Below, in pieces: positions 25,494-34,055 of a DNA stretch of 43,876 nt. Below the pieces are notes generated by a model that saw only the letters and a list, made by a program, of their open reading frames with translations, was not told the DNA's origin and made no database searches. Position 1 is the stretch's first letter. Each line of letters starts with the position of its first letter. Position numbers and translations under genes: made by a program. This DNA comes from Rhodospirillales bacterium (GTDB lineage Bacteria > Pseudomonadota > Alphaproteobacteria > Bin95), in the NCBI GenBank assembly GCA_008081395.1, contig VMCJ01000029.1:1-43876 (forward strand), in the 5' to 3' direction.

Positions 25494-27089
25494 ATGGTTG
25501 AGATTAAAAACTTTGATGTGATGGTTGTCGGCGCTGGCTTTGGTGGCATGTACATGCTGCATAAACTTCGCCAACAAGGGCTCAAAGTACGTGTCCTCGA
25601 GGCGGGCGATGGTGTTGGTGGGACATGGTATTGGAATCGCTACCCTGGCGCACGTTGCGACGTTGAAAGCGTTCAATACTCACTTCAATTCGACGATGAC
25701 CTTGAACAGGAATGGAATTGGTCAGAACGTTATGCTGCCCAACCTGAAATACTTCGATATGCCAATCATGTAGCCGACCGGTTTGATTTGCGCCGAGACA
25801 TTCAATTCAATGCGCGTGTTTCCTCCGCAAAATATAACGAATCAGCCAAGACCTGGAGTCTAACCACGGAAGAAGGTGAGCAGTTTGAGGCTCCTTTCTG
25901 TGTGATGGCTTTGGGCTGTCTTTCTGCTCCAAACCACCCGCACTTTGATGGTGCAGAAAATTTTAAAGGCCCAATTTATCACACTGGAGAATGGCCTCAC
26001 GAAGGCGTGAATTTCGAAGGAAAAAGGGTGGCTGTTATTGGAACCGGCTCATCGGCCATTCAATCAATCCCAATCATAGCCAAACAAGCAAAGAGCCTGA
26101 CCGTATTTCAGCGAACGGCAAACTATGCAATTCCAGCAAATAATCACAATTTAGATGACGACTATATCGCTGAAATCAAAAAGACTTACAAACAGCTCCG
26201 CGCTTACGCAAAAACCATGCCGACGGGTGTAGCGTTTGATTTCCGGGACATTGCAGCGCTCGAGTCAACTGACGAAGAAAGACGTACCGAGTATCAGAAA
26301 CGCTGGGATCGAGGTGGACTGTCTTTTCTCGGAGGTTTTAAGGACCTGCTGTTTGTTAAGGAAGCAAACGATACAGCTGCCGAATTCGTGCGAGAGAAAA
26401 TCCGCAGCTTAGTGGATGATCCAAAGGTTGCGGACATGCTCTGCCCTGAAAATATCATTGGCTGCAAACGTCTATGCGTCGATATTGGATATTACCAAAC
26501 GTATAACCTCCCCCACGTCAAACTTATTGATGTTTCTAAAAACCCAATCCAACGGATTACATCCAAGGGTGTGCTGGCACACGATATTGAAACAGAAGTT
26601 GATACTATCGTTTTTGCGACAGGTTTTGACGCGATGACGGGCGCTCTGAATAGGATAAACATTGAGGGACGGAATGGCCGACAACTGAGGGAAAAGTGGC
26701 ATGGCGGAGCACGCAGCTATTTGGGACTAGCCATTGCAGGATTTCCGAACCTTTTTACGGTCACTGGCCCCGGAAGCCCTTCAGTTCTGACCAATATGCT
26801 TCCGTCAATTGAACAACATGTTGAATGGATAGACCGTTGTATTTCTGACCTAAGGAAAAGTGGAAAAACAGAAATTGAAGCGGAAGTAGTAGCGGAAAAT
26901 AATTGGGTGGATCATGTAAATGAAACAGCAGAATTATCGCTACGCTCGGTGTGCTCGTCTTGGTATGTAGGTGCCAATGTTCCTGGCAAACCAAGGGTTT
27001 TCATGCCGTACATTGGAGGATTCCCCCGTTATGTAGCTAAGTGCGAGGACGTTGCGTCCAAGGAATATGATGGGTTTCAGCTTTCATGA
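25494..27089 (+). CDS. Baeyer-Villiger monooxygenase, type I (copy 1)
   Basis: FAD- and NADPH-dependent monooxygenase of 531 residues that inserts oxygen next to a ketone to give an ester or lactone. The FAD Rossmann motif GAGFGG is at 13-18, the NADPH motif GTGSSA at 183-188, and the type I fingerprint FKGPIYHTGEWP lies between them at 157-168. The N-terminal VGGTWYWNRYPGARCD and C-terminal FATGFDAMTG, SYLGLAIAGFPNLFTVTGPGSPSVL and SWYVGANVPGKPR blocks match the cyclohexanone/phenylacetone/steroid monooxygenase group. The stop overlaps the next gene (ATGA). The ketone substrate is unknown; cyclic and steroid-like ketones are typical for this group. A paralogue lies at 34056. Confidence 0.93.
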   Translation: MVEIKNFDVMVVGAGFGGMYMLHKLRQQGLKVRVLEAGDGVGGTWYWNRYPGARCDVESVQYSLQFDDDLEQEWNWSERYAAQPEILRYANHVADRFDLRRDIQFNARVSSAKYNESAKTWSLTTEEGEQFEAPFCVMALGCLSAPNHPHFDGAENFKGPIYHTGEWPHEGVNFEGKRVAVIGTGSSAIQSIPIIAKQAKSLTVFQRTANYAIPANNHNLDDDYIAEIKKTYKQLRAYAKTMPTGVAFDFRDIAALESTDEERRTEYQKRWDRGGLSFLGGFKDLLFVKEANDTAAEFVREKIRSLVDDPKVADMLCPENIIGCKRLCVDIGYYQTYNLPHVKLIDVSKNPIQRITSKGVLAHDIETEVDTIVFATGFDAMTGALNRINIEGRNGRQLREKWHGGARSYLGLAIAGFPNLFTVTGPGSPSVLTNMLPSIEQHVEWIDRCISDLRKSGKTEIEAEVVAENNWVDHVNETAELSLRSVCSSWYVGANVPGKPRVFMPYIGGFPRYVAKCEDVASKEYDGFQLS

Positions 27090-29389
27090 GCACTGGAGTT
27101 GAGATTGCCAAAGTTGGGGCCACGCCAAAGCGCAAAGAAGACTATCGGTTTGTTACTGGGCAAGGCTGTTATCTTGACGACATGGTTTTTGAAAATGTTG
27201 CCCACGCTGTTTTTCTACGCAGTCCCCACGCAAGTGCAGAAATAAGAAAAATCGACTTTTCGGTTGCAAAAGCGGCACCTGGGGTCATCGCCGTATTGAC
27301 TTCCAGTGATCTCGGCGCAGACGGTATCGGCAACCTCGATCCTTATGTGACAGCAAACACCATGACTGGCGAACCCTTTAACTGGGGACCACAACCACTT
27401 TTAGCAGATAACCATGTTCGCTACGTCGGTGAACCCGTGGTCATGGTTTTAGCCGAAACTAAGTTGGCCGCGCTCGATGCAGCAGAAATGATTGAAGTAG
27501 ATTATTCAGAAAAAAAGGCTGTCGTGGATGGAAGAGCCGCTTTGGAAGTTGGCGCCCCACAGGTAGACCCCAGGGTTCCTGGAAACCTATGTATGGACTG
27601 GAAACATGGAGACAATGATGGCGTCTTTAAGTCCTTGTCCGTCGCCGAACATGTAGTCTCAATAGAACTTTTAAACCACCGGGTAATCACCCATCCCATT
27701 GAGCCAAGAGGAGGAGTGGCGGTCTATCACCCCGATACAGACCGCTTCACTTTCCACGTATCAAGCCAAAGCCTTCATAATAATCGGGACCATATTGCTA
27801 AGGCTCTTAAAATTAAACGCACCCAATCCAGGTGGCTCGCACCAGATGTAGGAGGAGGGTTTGGCTCAAAAAATTTTGGCTACCAAGAACAAGGACTACT
27901 GCTCTGGGCCGCAAAAAAATCTGGCCGGCCAGTAAAATGGATTGCCACTCGCTCGGAAGTTTTTCTTAGTGATCATCAGGTTCGTGACCACAGAGCAATG
28001 GCTCGACTTGGCCTTGATAAAGAAGGGCGTTTCATTGCCCTTGAAATTGAAAGCATTGCAAATCTTGGCGCTTATATTGCCGGTTCCGCTGCCGGCGTGC
28101 AGACAAACCAATACGCGCATCTTCCTGGGACCGTATACGATATTCCCAAGATCGCGATGCGAGCACGTTCCGTCCTCTCAAATACTACACCCATTGGGGT
28201 TATGCGAGGACCAGGCTTTGCAGAGATGGTTAACATCATGGAGCGCCTGGTCGATAAAGCAGCCTACTCTACTGGAATAGACAGGTTTGAACTTCGGCGC
28301 CGTAACCTCTTCAGCAAAACGCCCATGCGCAATGCTCTTGGTACTAGAGTAGATAGTGGTAACTTTCCAAAAGCATTCGAAGAAGTATTGCAGGTAATAG
28401 ATGCGGATGGATTTTCCTCAAGACAGATAAACTCATCGAAGTTACGCGGCCTGGGGGTCGCGTGTCATATAAAAGCAAATGGTGGGTCACCAGATGAAAG
28501 CGCCTCGATACGCTTTCGAGCTGATGGTGGCGTTGATTTAGCTGTTGGCACGCAAACAATTGGACAAGGCCACGAGACAACATTTTCACAACTGTTGTCA
28601 GACAGACTTGGAATAGAAAATAACAAAATTCGCTTGATCCATGGCGATACTGACGCTGTACCAATCGGTGGTGGCCATGGCAGCAGCCGAGCTACTTATA
28701 TGGCGGGCACAGCCATATGGCGGGCCGCCGAAGAAATTGTAGAACAGGCTACTCCGATAGCTGCAGAAATGCTGCAAGCTGGAACCGTCACCTTCAAGGA
28801 TGGTTCTTTCAGAGCGGATGATCGCAGCGTTGATCTTATTGAGGTGGCCGCGGAAGCAGAGCTACGCGGCAATCCTCTGAATGCCTTTCACGCTTTTTCA
28901 CGCGGGCAAATGGCATATCCAAACGGCGCCCAAGCCGCGGAGGTTGAAGTGGATCCAGAAACTGGCGAGGTTCACCTGGTGAATTATGCTTCCGTTGACG
29001 ATTACGGGGTTATGGTGAACCCCATGATAGTTGAGGGGCAAGTCGCAGGCGCTATTGCTCAAGGAATGGGTCAGGCAGTGCTGGAAGGCACAATTTTTGA
29101 TGCAAAGACTGGGCAACCTCTAACCGGAAGTTTCATGGACTATGCCATTCCTCGCGCCGACAATCTTCCATCCTTGAAACTTGGTTTCAGCATGACACGA
29201 TGCACAACCAATCCCTTTGGTGTTAAAGGAGCCGGCGAGTCTGGAGCAATCGCAGCCTATCCTGCCATCACGCTTGCTATACTAAACGCTCTAAACCCCC
29301 TTGGGGTAAATGGCTGGGATGGGCCTGCAAAGCCCGAAACAATTTGGCGATCGATTCAAGATGCAAAGACCCTAAACGGAAGAACTTAA
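27086..29389 (+). CDS. xanthine dehydrogenase family, molybdopterin-binding (large) subunit
   Basis: Molybdenum hydroxylase catalytic subunit of 767 residues, in the CO dehydrogenase/xanthine oxidase family. The N-terminal Ald_Xan_dh_C-type domain is at about 15-130, beginning RKEDYRFVTGQGCYLDD, and the cofactor-binding domain follows. Recognised segments are VGGGFGSKNFGYQEQ, MRGPGFAEM (where CO dehydrogenases have AYRCSFR or AYRGAGR, so not a CO dehydrogenase), TIGQGHETTFSQLL, GSSRATYM, and the catalytic glutamate E718 in GVKGAGESGAIA. The FeS and FAD subunits that normally accompany it are absent from the window. Its ATG overlaps the BVMO stop by four bases and the GMC gene begins one base after its TAA, so the three form one operon. 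Probable substrate hydroxylation or aldehyde oxidation; unknown. Confidence 0.92.
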   Translation: MSTGVEIAKVGATPKRKEDYRFVTGQGCYLDDMVFENVAHAVFLRSPHASAEIRKIDFSVAKAAPGVIAVLTSSDLGADGIGNLDPYVTANTMTGEPFNWGPQPLLADNHVRYVGEPVVMVLAETKLAALDAAEMIEVDYSEKKAVVDGRAALEVGAPQVDPRVPGNLCMDWKHGDNDGVFKSLSVAEHVVSIELLNHRVITHPIEPRGGVAVYHPDTDRFTFHVSSQSLHNNRDHIAKALKIKRTQSRWLAPDVGGGFGSKNFGYQEQGLLLWAAKKSGRPVKWIATRSEVFLSDHQVRDHRAMARLGLDKEGRFIALEIESIANLGAYIAGSAAGVQTNQYAHLPGTVYDIPKIAMRARSVLSNTTPIGVMRGPGFAEMVNIMERLVDKAAYSTGIDRFELRRRNLFSKTPMRNALGTRVDSGNFPKAFEEVLQVIDADGFSSRQINSSKLRGLGVACHIKANGGSPDESASIRFRADGGVDLAVGTQTIGQGHETTFSQLLSDRLGIENNKIRLIHGDTDAVPIGGGHGSSRATYMAGTAIWRAAEEIVEQATPIAAEMLQAGTVTFKDGSFRADDRSVDLIEVAAEAELRGNPLNAFHAFSRGQMAYPNGAQAAEVEVDPETGEVHLVNYASVDDYGVMVNPMIVEGQVAGAIAQGMGQAVLEGTIFDAKTGQPLTGSFMDYAIPRADNLPSLKLGFSMTRCTTNPFGVKGAGESGAIAAYPAITLAILNALNPLGVNGWDGPAKPETIWRSIQDAKTLNGRT

Positions 29390-29390
29390 A

Positions 29391-30995
29391 ATGACCGACC
29401 AAGATATTTTCGATTTCATTGTTGTTGGCGCAGGTTCGGCAGGTGCAGCGTTGGCCGCTCGACTCTCAGAAAACGGTCGATACCAGGTACTTTTACTTGA
29501 GGCAGGACCAGCAAAAAATTTTTGGTCTCAAATTCCCATTGGTTACGCAAAATTAATATCTAACCCTGTCGCCAACTGGCTTTACTCTTCGGAACCTGAA
29601 GAGGGCACCGGTAACAGAGCGCTCCCAGCTCCACGCGGCAAACTACTTGGGGGTTCATCGTCCATCAATGGACTTGTCTTCGTGCGAGGACAGGCGCGCG
29701 ATTACGATCAATGGTCTCAATTAGGCTGCCGAGGCTGGTCTTATGCAGACGTCCTACCGGCTTTTAAAAAACTAGAAAACTACGAAGGTGGAGCTGACGA
29801 GTTTCGAGGTAACGATGGGCCTATACGTGTAACGCATCCAGACGAAAGAGGCGAACTTTACGATAGACTTATAAGGGCCGCTGCCGAAGTTGGGGTACCC
29901 AACCCCAAGGACTACAACGGCTTGGACCAACATGGAATTTCCATGAGCCAGGCAACCATTTCAAATGGCAAACGTATGAGCACAGCCGCCTGCTATCTTG
30001 AGCCAGCTAAAAATCGCAAAAATCTTCGCATAGAAACGGAAGCCCTTACAGAGCGTCTTATATTGGAGGGAAAGCGGGTAGTTGGTGTAGCCTACAACCA
30101 AAATGGCAAAACAAAAGAAGCTCGGGCTGGCCGCGAAGTTATTATATCGGCGGGTAGCTTTAACTCTCCCCAGATTTTAGAAGTTTCTGGTATTGGTCGC
30201 CCAGACAATCTTATGTCCGCAGGGGTTAAAGTTCAGCATGAATTGGCTGGGGTAGGTGAAAATCTACGTGACCACTATGCACCACGCACGCGTTGGGCTG
30301 TTGGCAAGCGTGGCGTAACCTATAATGATAAAGCGGGTGGCGTAGGTCTAATATGGCAAGCACTGCGCTACGGCCTGACGCGCAAGGGAATGATGGGAAT
30401 ACCAGCTGCGCCAATTCGAGCCTTTGTCAAATCTTCACCCCACCTAGATGCTCCCGACTGCCTGCTAGGATGGGTTCCTATGCTATACGAGCCTGGCTAC
30501 AAACTCTCTAAACAGGCAGGCTTCACTTGTTACGCCCACGTTATGCGTCCAGAAAGCAAAGGCAGCGTCCATATCAAAGGCCCTAGCACAGCAACGCCTC
30601 CAGCTATCCGCTACAATTTTCTATCAGCCGCCCCAGACGTCGAGCTTACCATAGCGGCCATACGGATGGCTCGCTCCATTATGCGCGCACCGGCTATGGC
30701 TGATTTGGATTTGCATGAAATTGCTCCTGGTCAAATTGCAGAGACTGATGCCGAGATCGAGGCCTGGGCAAGAGCTGCAGGTGAGACCACATATCATCCA
30801 GTCGGCACCTGCAAAATGGGTCGAGATGATGATCCAATGGCGGTGCTAAATCCACGTCTTCAAGTGCGCGGATTGAATGGTCTCAGAGTGGCTGATGCCT
30901 CAATAATGCCAACACTGATCTCAGGGAATACAAATGCTCCCTCAATTATGATTGGAGAAAAAGCCGCTGAAATGGTGCTTGAAGACGCCGCCTGA
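29391..30995 (+). CDS. GMC family oxidoreductase (copy 1)
   Basis: FAD-dependent alcohol dehydrogenase/oxidase of the glucose-methanol-choline family, 534 residues. The dinucleotide fold GAGSAG is at 13-18, the GMC signature PRGKLLGGSSSINGLVFVRG near 80, and the second signature GSFNSPQILEVSGIG near 255. The active-site pair is H469 (HPVGTCKMG) and N513 (GNTNAPS). It resembles choline dehydrogenase and AlkJ-type alcohol dehydrogenases. The ATG follows the molybdenum-subunit stop by one base and has GGAAGA upstream. Likely role: oxidising an alcohol to an aldehyde or ketone in the same pathway as the BVMO. Its closest relative in the window is the minus-strand GMC protein at 37648. Confidence 0.93.
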   Translation: MTDQDIFDFIVVGAGSAGAALAARLSENGRYQVLLLEAGPAKNFWSQIPIGYAKLISNPVANWLYSSEPEEGTGNRALPAPRGKLLGGSSSINGLVFVRGQARDYDQWSQLGCRGWSYADVLPAFKKLENYEGGADEFRGNDGPIRVTHPDERGELYDRLIRAAAEVGVPNPKDYNGLDQHGISMSQATISNGKRMSTAACYLEPAKNRKNLRIETEALTERLILEGKRVVGVAYNQNGKTKEARAGREVIISAGSFNSPQILEVSGIGRPDNLMSAGVKVQHELAGVGENLRDHYAPRTRWAVGKRGVTYNDKAGGVGLIWQALRYGLTRKGMMGIPAAPIRAFVKSSPHLDAPDCLLGWVPMLYEPGYKLSKQAGFTCYAHVMRPESKGSVHIKGPSTATPPAIRYNFLSAAPDVELTIAAIRMARSIMRAPAMADLDLHEIAPGQIAETDAEIEAWARAAGETTYHPVGTCKMGRDDDPMAVLNPRLQVRGLNGLRVADASIMPTLISGNTNAPSIMIGEKAAEMVLEDAA

Positions 30996-31049
30996 CTTAA
31001 CTCAGCATTGGTGACAGTTACAAGCAACCTAGAAAAAGGAAGATTTTCA

Positions 31050-31517
31050 ATGGACCGCATGCAGTTAAAAACAGAATTTCTCTGCAGATTAGCATTGAAT
31101 GTCCACCTTCCTCTGACGGATGTTGGAGGAACACCACACGGTGACCGATTGGTCGCTCGCATTACAGGTGGAACTTTTTCTGGTCCGAAATTAAAAGGAC
31201 ATATCCACGATGGGGGTGGAGATTGGTTGCTCACCGGCACCGACGGAGTTTCTAAAATTGACGTTCGGATGACCTTAGAAACAGACGATGGTGCGCTTCT
31301 ATACACAACTTACCATGGCTTTCGACATGGCCCTGAGGCAGTGATGGCAGATCTCTTAAAGGGCAAGAATGTCGATCCAAACCTTTACTATTTTCGCACA
31401 TCACCAAGGTTTGAAACCGCCTCAAAAAAATACATGTGGCTTAATAGTATTCTTACGGTTGCTGTCGGCCGAAGGGATCCAGCGGGACCCGTCTATGACG
31501 TATATGAAATTCTCTAG
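31050..31517 (+). CDS. DUF3237 domain-containing protein
   Basis: Protein of 155 residues covering one DUF3237 domain, a beta-barrel fold of unknown activity. Recognised blocks are GGTFSGPKLKGHIHDGGGDW, the RMTLETDDGALLYTTYHGFR strand region and the C-terminal FRTSPRFETASKKYMWLN. The track start (TTG at 31008) is replaced by the ATG at 31050, which has AAAGGAAG eight bases upstream. It lies 54 bases after the GMC gene on the same strand and is probably the last gene of the BVMO-Mo-GMC operon. Its end overlaps the convergent metallo-hydrolase by four bases. Domain function is not established, but family members recur near catabolic clusters. Confidence 0.88.
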   Translation: MDRMQLKTEFLCRLALNVHLPLTDVGGTPHGDRLVARITGGTFSGPKLKGHIHDGGGDWLLTGTDGVSKIDVRMTLETDDGALLYTTYHGFRHGPEAVMADLLKGKNVDPNLYYFRTSPRFETASKKYMWLNSILTVAVGRRDPAGPVYDVYEIL

Positions 31518-32392
31518 TCCCTCTTAAATTTGTAATCGAAACGATCAGGTCCATCCATCGTAACAGTACCCACCGTTGGAGCGGGAAAGTGTATGGGCAA
31601 AAGAAGCACATCGGTTCCAGCCACCTCAGACAAAAATTTTCGACGAGAGCGAGCTGCCTCCTTTTGATCCCAGTCTGGATTTACTGACCAATCGGGCTCT
31701 CTGCACTGAATGGCATGGTGCATCATGTCCCCAGTAATAATCGCTGTTTCCCCTTTAGAATGAAGGTTAACGCAACAATGGCAGGGTGAATGACCTGGAG
31801 TTGGGGTAAGAGTTACCAAATCATCTAGTTTGTAGTCGTCGTCAACTAATAGAGCTTGTCCTGCCTCTACTATTGGTAAGCAATTATCTCGAAAAACTGT
31901 ACCTGGAGGATTTGCGCCCTTTGCATGCTCAGCTTCCCAAATCGCATATTCACCCTTATGAAAAATGTATTTTGCATTAGGAAATGTGGGGACCCAACGA
32001 CCATCCTTCAGGGTTGTATTCCATCCTGTATGATCAATGTGCAAGTGAGTACAAAAAACGTAGTCTACATCTTCAAATTTTACGCCAAGCGCAAATAACT
32101 CTTCCCGCCAACGTTCTTTGCCGGGAAAATCAAATGGTGCCGGATGGCCTTTATGCTCACCAGTACACGTATCAACCAAAATAGTGAGATTTGGTGTTCG
32201 GATAACAAAGGTCTGGTAAGTCATCACCAACTTCCCAGTGGTGGGGTCAAACACCTCTGGCTCCATTTTTGGAACATGTGCTTGAAAAGTTGCTTCATCG
32301 AAGTCTGGAAAGAAGTCCTCAGGTTTGCGCCATGGCCCATCTCTCTCAATAACAGCATCAATAGTTATGTCACCGATCTTGATTTGCCTCAT
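31514..32392 (-). CDS. MBL-fold metallo-hydrolase (copy 1)
   Basis: Metallo-beta-lactamase-fold hydrolase of 292 residues. The metal-binding HLHIDH is at 116-121, the third histidine in PGHSPCH near 190, the bridging Asp in TGDMMHH near 212, and a C-terminal His in LPIHFP near 267, so a dinuclear site is intact. The track start at 32398 lies directly on the GGGAGG ribosome binding site; the ATG at 32392, six bases after it, is the better start. No signal peptide. It resembles lactonase-type members of the fold (AttM/AiiA-like), which would suit opening a BVMO lactone, but substrate is unproven. It diverges from the CoA transferase gene. Confidence 0.9.
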   Translation of the reverse strand: MRQIKIGDITIDAVIERDGPWRKPEDFFPDFDEATFQAHVPKMEPEVFDPTTGKLVMTYQTFVIRTPNLTILVDTCTGEHKGHPAPFDFPGKERWREELFALGVKFEDVDYVFCTHLHIDHTGWNTTLKDGRWVPTFPNAKYIFHKGEYAIWEAEHAKGANPPGTVFRDNCLPIVEAGQALLVDDDYKLDDLVTLTPTPGHSPCHCCVNLHSKGETAIITGDMMHHAIQCREPDWSVNPDWDQKEAARSRRKFLSEVAGTDVLLLPIHFPAPTVGTVTMDGPDRFDYKFKRD

Positions 32393-32491
32393 GAACATCC
32401 TCCCAGAAAAGGTTTAAGCTCAGATTAATCCCTGGTTGACTCTACCGCCAGATATCGGACCCTCATTATTGAAAAAAATGGAACCCTAAAA

Positions 32492-33892
32492 ATGCTAACA
32501 CCGTTCGAAGAAGTTATGTCGATCCGATCCCTCACTTCTCCAGAGCCTGAGGAAGTAGAGATAATAGGTAGTGAACCAATCCTTTCCACCAAATTTCGTA
32601 TAGGGACAACCGCTGCAGCCGTTCTGGCAGGAATTGGTGTTGCAACTAACGATATTTGGGAGATGAAAACCGGCAGACGCCAAAAGGTGAAGATCAATAT
32701 GCGTCACACGGCAGCCGCCCTTCGAAGCTCAAATTATTTGCAGCGTCCGGACGGGAGTGGAGGCTGGGAAAATTGTGTAAATCGTGCCCATGAGGACATG
32801 ATCGCAATAACTCAACCTTGGCCAACAAAAGATGGACGGTGGTTTTTACCTCACTTTGGCTTACCTCACCTTCAAAAACGGGTTCTTAACTTGCTCGGCG
32901 CGGAGCCCAATCCCAAAAGTGTTGCAGCTGCTGTTTCCCGTCACGATGCGATCGAACTTGAACAGGCAATCGACGAAATTCGTGCATGCGGAGCTATGGT
33001 GCGAAGTAACGAAGAGTGGCTAGCAACTGAACATGGCAAAGTGTTAGCGGGAAAGCCGATAGTTGAAATTATAAAAATTGGCGACAGTGAACCTGAACCG
33101 TTACCCGATGGACCACGTCCATTATCAGGAATTCGAGCACTGGATTTAACAAGAATTCTAGCTGGACCAATTTCTGCCCGCTCACTTGCTGAACATGGTG
33201 CCGATGTCCTCATGGTAACCGCTCCCCATCTACCCCAAATTGCCGAACATGTGATTGACACAAGCCATGGGAAACGCAGTTGTTTTTTGGATCTCCGAGA
33301 CGACAAAGATGCTGAGAAACTTAAATTTCTGGCAAGTAATGCTGATATCTTTACCCAAGGATACCGCCCCGGCATTATTGCCAGCCATGGCTTTGCACCA
33401 GATGACCTGGCAACGATCCGCCCAGGCATAATTTATGTGTCAATAAGCTGTTTTGGTGCCGACGGTCCTTTCAGCCACAGAGCAGGCTGGGAACAAGTCG
33501 CCCAGACAGTAACGGGTATTGCTCAAGAAGGCTCTCCCGAACGTCCAAAACTACTCCCTGCAGCCGCCAATGATTACACCACCGGATATCTTGCAGCGTA
33601 CGGTGTTCTTTTAGCTTTAGCACGCCGCGCCAAAGACGGTGGCAGCTACCACGTCCGCGTCTCGCTATGCCAATCTGGGATGTTCATTTATCGTCAAGGA
33701 AACGTAAAATTCTCGGAACCAAATTATGACTTTCCAACCTCAGAACTAGATAATTATAGATGCGAAAGTAAGCTAGCAGCAGGTCCTATTCGCCATTTGG
33801 CACCTGTGTTGCAAATGTCAGAGACGCAGCCTTTTTGGGAACTTCCTTCCCCAACCCTTGGAGGCAATTCCGCCGAATGGCAAACTAGATAA
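32492..33892 (+). CDS. class III CoA transferase, rearranged domain order
   Basis: CaiB/BaiF-family CoA transferase or racemase of 466 residues. The canonical N-terminal Rossmann-like start LSGIRALDLTRILAGPISARSLAEHGADVL occurs only at residue 211. The catalytic aspartate is probably D361 in AANDYTTGYLAAYG. Residues 1-205 instead resemble the linker and C-terminal lobe of the family (TGRRQKVKINMRHTAAALRS, then DGRWFLPHFGLPHLQKRVLNLLG). The gene therefore encodes a permuted or duplicated arrangement, with a short extra C-terminal segment at 380-466. It diverges from MBL copy 1 and lies 163 bases before BVMO copy 2. It would transfer CoA to a pathway acid. Similar long proteins exist in databases, from memory, so this is not unique. 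Confidence 0.85.
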   Translation: MLTPFEEVMSIRSLTSPEPEEVEIIGSEPILSTKFRIGTTAAAVLAGIGVATNDIWEMKTGRRQKVKINMRHTAAALRSSNYLQRPDGSGGWENCVNRAHEDMIAITQPWPTKDGRWFLPHFGLPHLQKRVLNLLGAEPNPKSVAAAVSRHDAIELEQAIDEIRACGAMVRSNEEWLATEHGKVLAGKPIVEIIKIGDSEPEPLPDGPRPLSGIRALDLTRILAGPISARSLAEHGADVLMVTAPHLPQIAEHVIDTSHGKRSCFLDLRDDKDAEKLKFLASNADIFTQGYRPGIIASHGFAPDDLATIRPGIIYVSISCFGADGPFSHRAGWEQVAQTVTGIAQEGSPERPKLLPAAANDYTTGYLAAYGVLLALARRAKDGGSYHVRVSLCQSGMFIYRQGNVKFSEPNYDFPTSELDNYRCESKLAAGPIRHLAPVLQMSETQPFWELPSPTLGGNSAEWQTR

Positions 33893-34055
33893 AGGGTTGG
33901 ATGAACGACGTGAGCATTGACAGCAAATTTATTTGCTTAAAATAAAATTTGGGTAATCTTTTTATGAAATAGGTTGGTTTAACGCTCAATTTCTCAATCG
34001 AACTAAGTTGAGGTATCTAAACATCAATCTGCAAGGATAAAGGAATTCAAGGAAC

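Noticed and set aside
27086-29389. Aerobic CO dehydrogenase large subunit (coxL)
   Set aside because: The active-site loop reads MRGPGFAEM and not AYRCSFR, and the CoxS/CoxM partners are absent, so the more general molybdenum-hydroxylase label was used.
30860-31306. Minus-strand ORF whose translation resembles that of the plus-strand ORF at 37616-37843 (shared SPIIIEGA-like text)
   Set aside because: Both are antisense shadows of the conserved C-termini of the two GMC genes, so their similarity follows from the real coding strands.
32941-33429. 162-residue minus-strand ORF
   Set aside because: It lies entirely inside the CoA transferase gene, has no domain I recognise and is Ser/Arg-rich as antisense frames often are.
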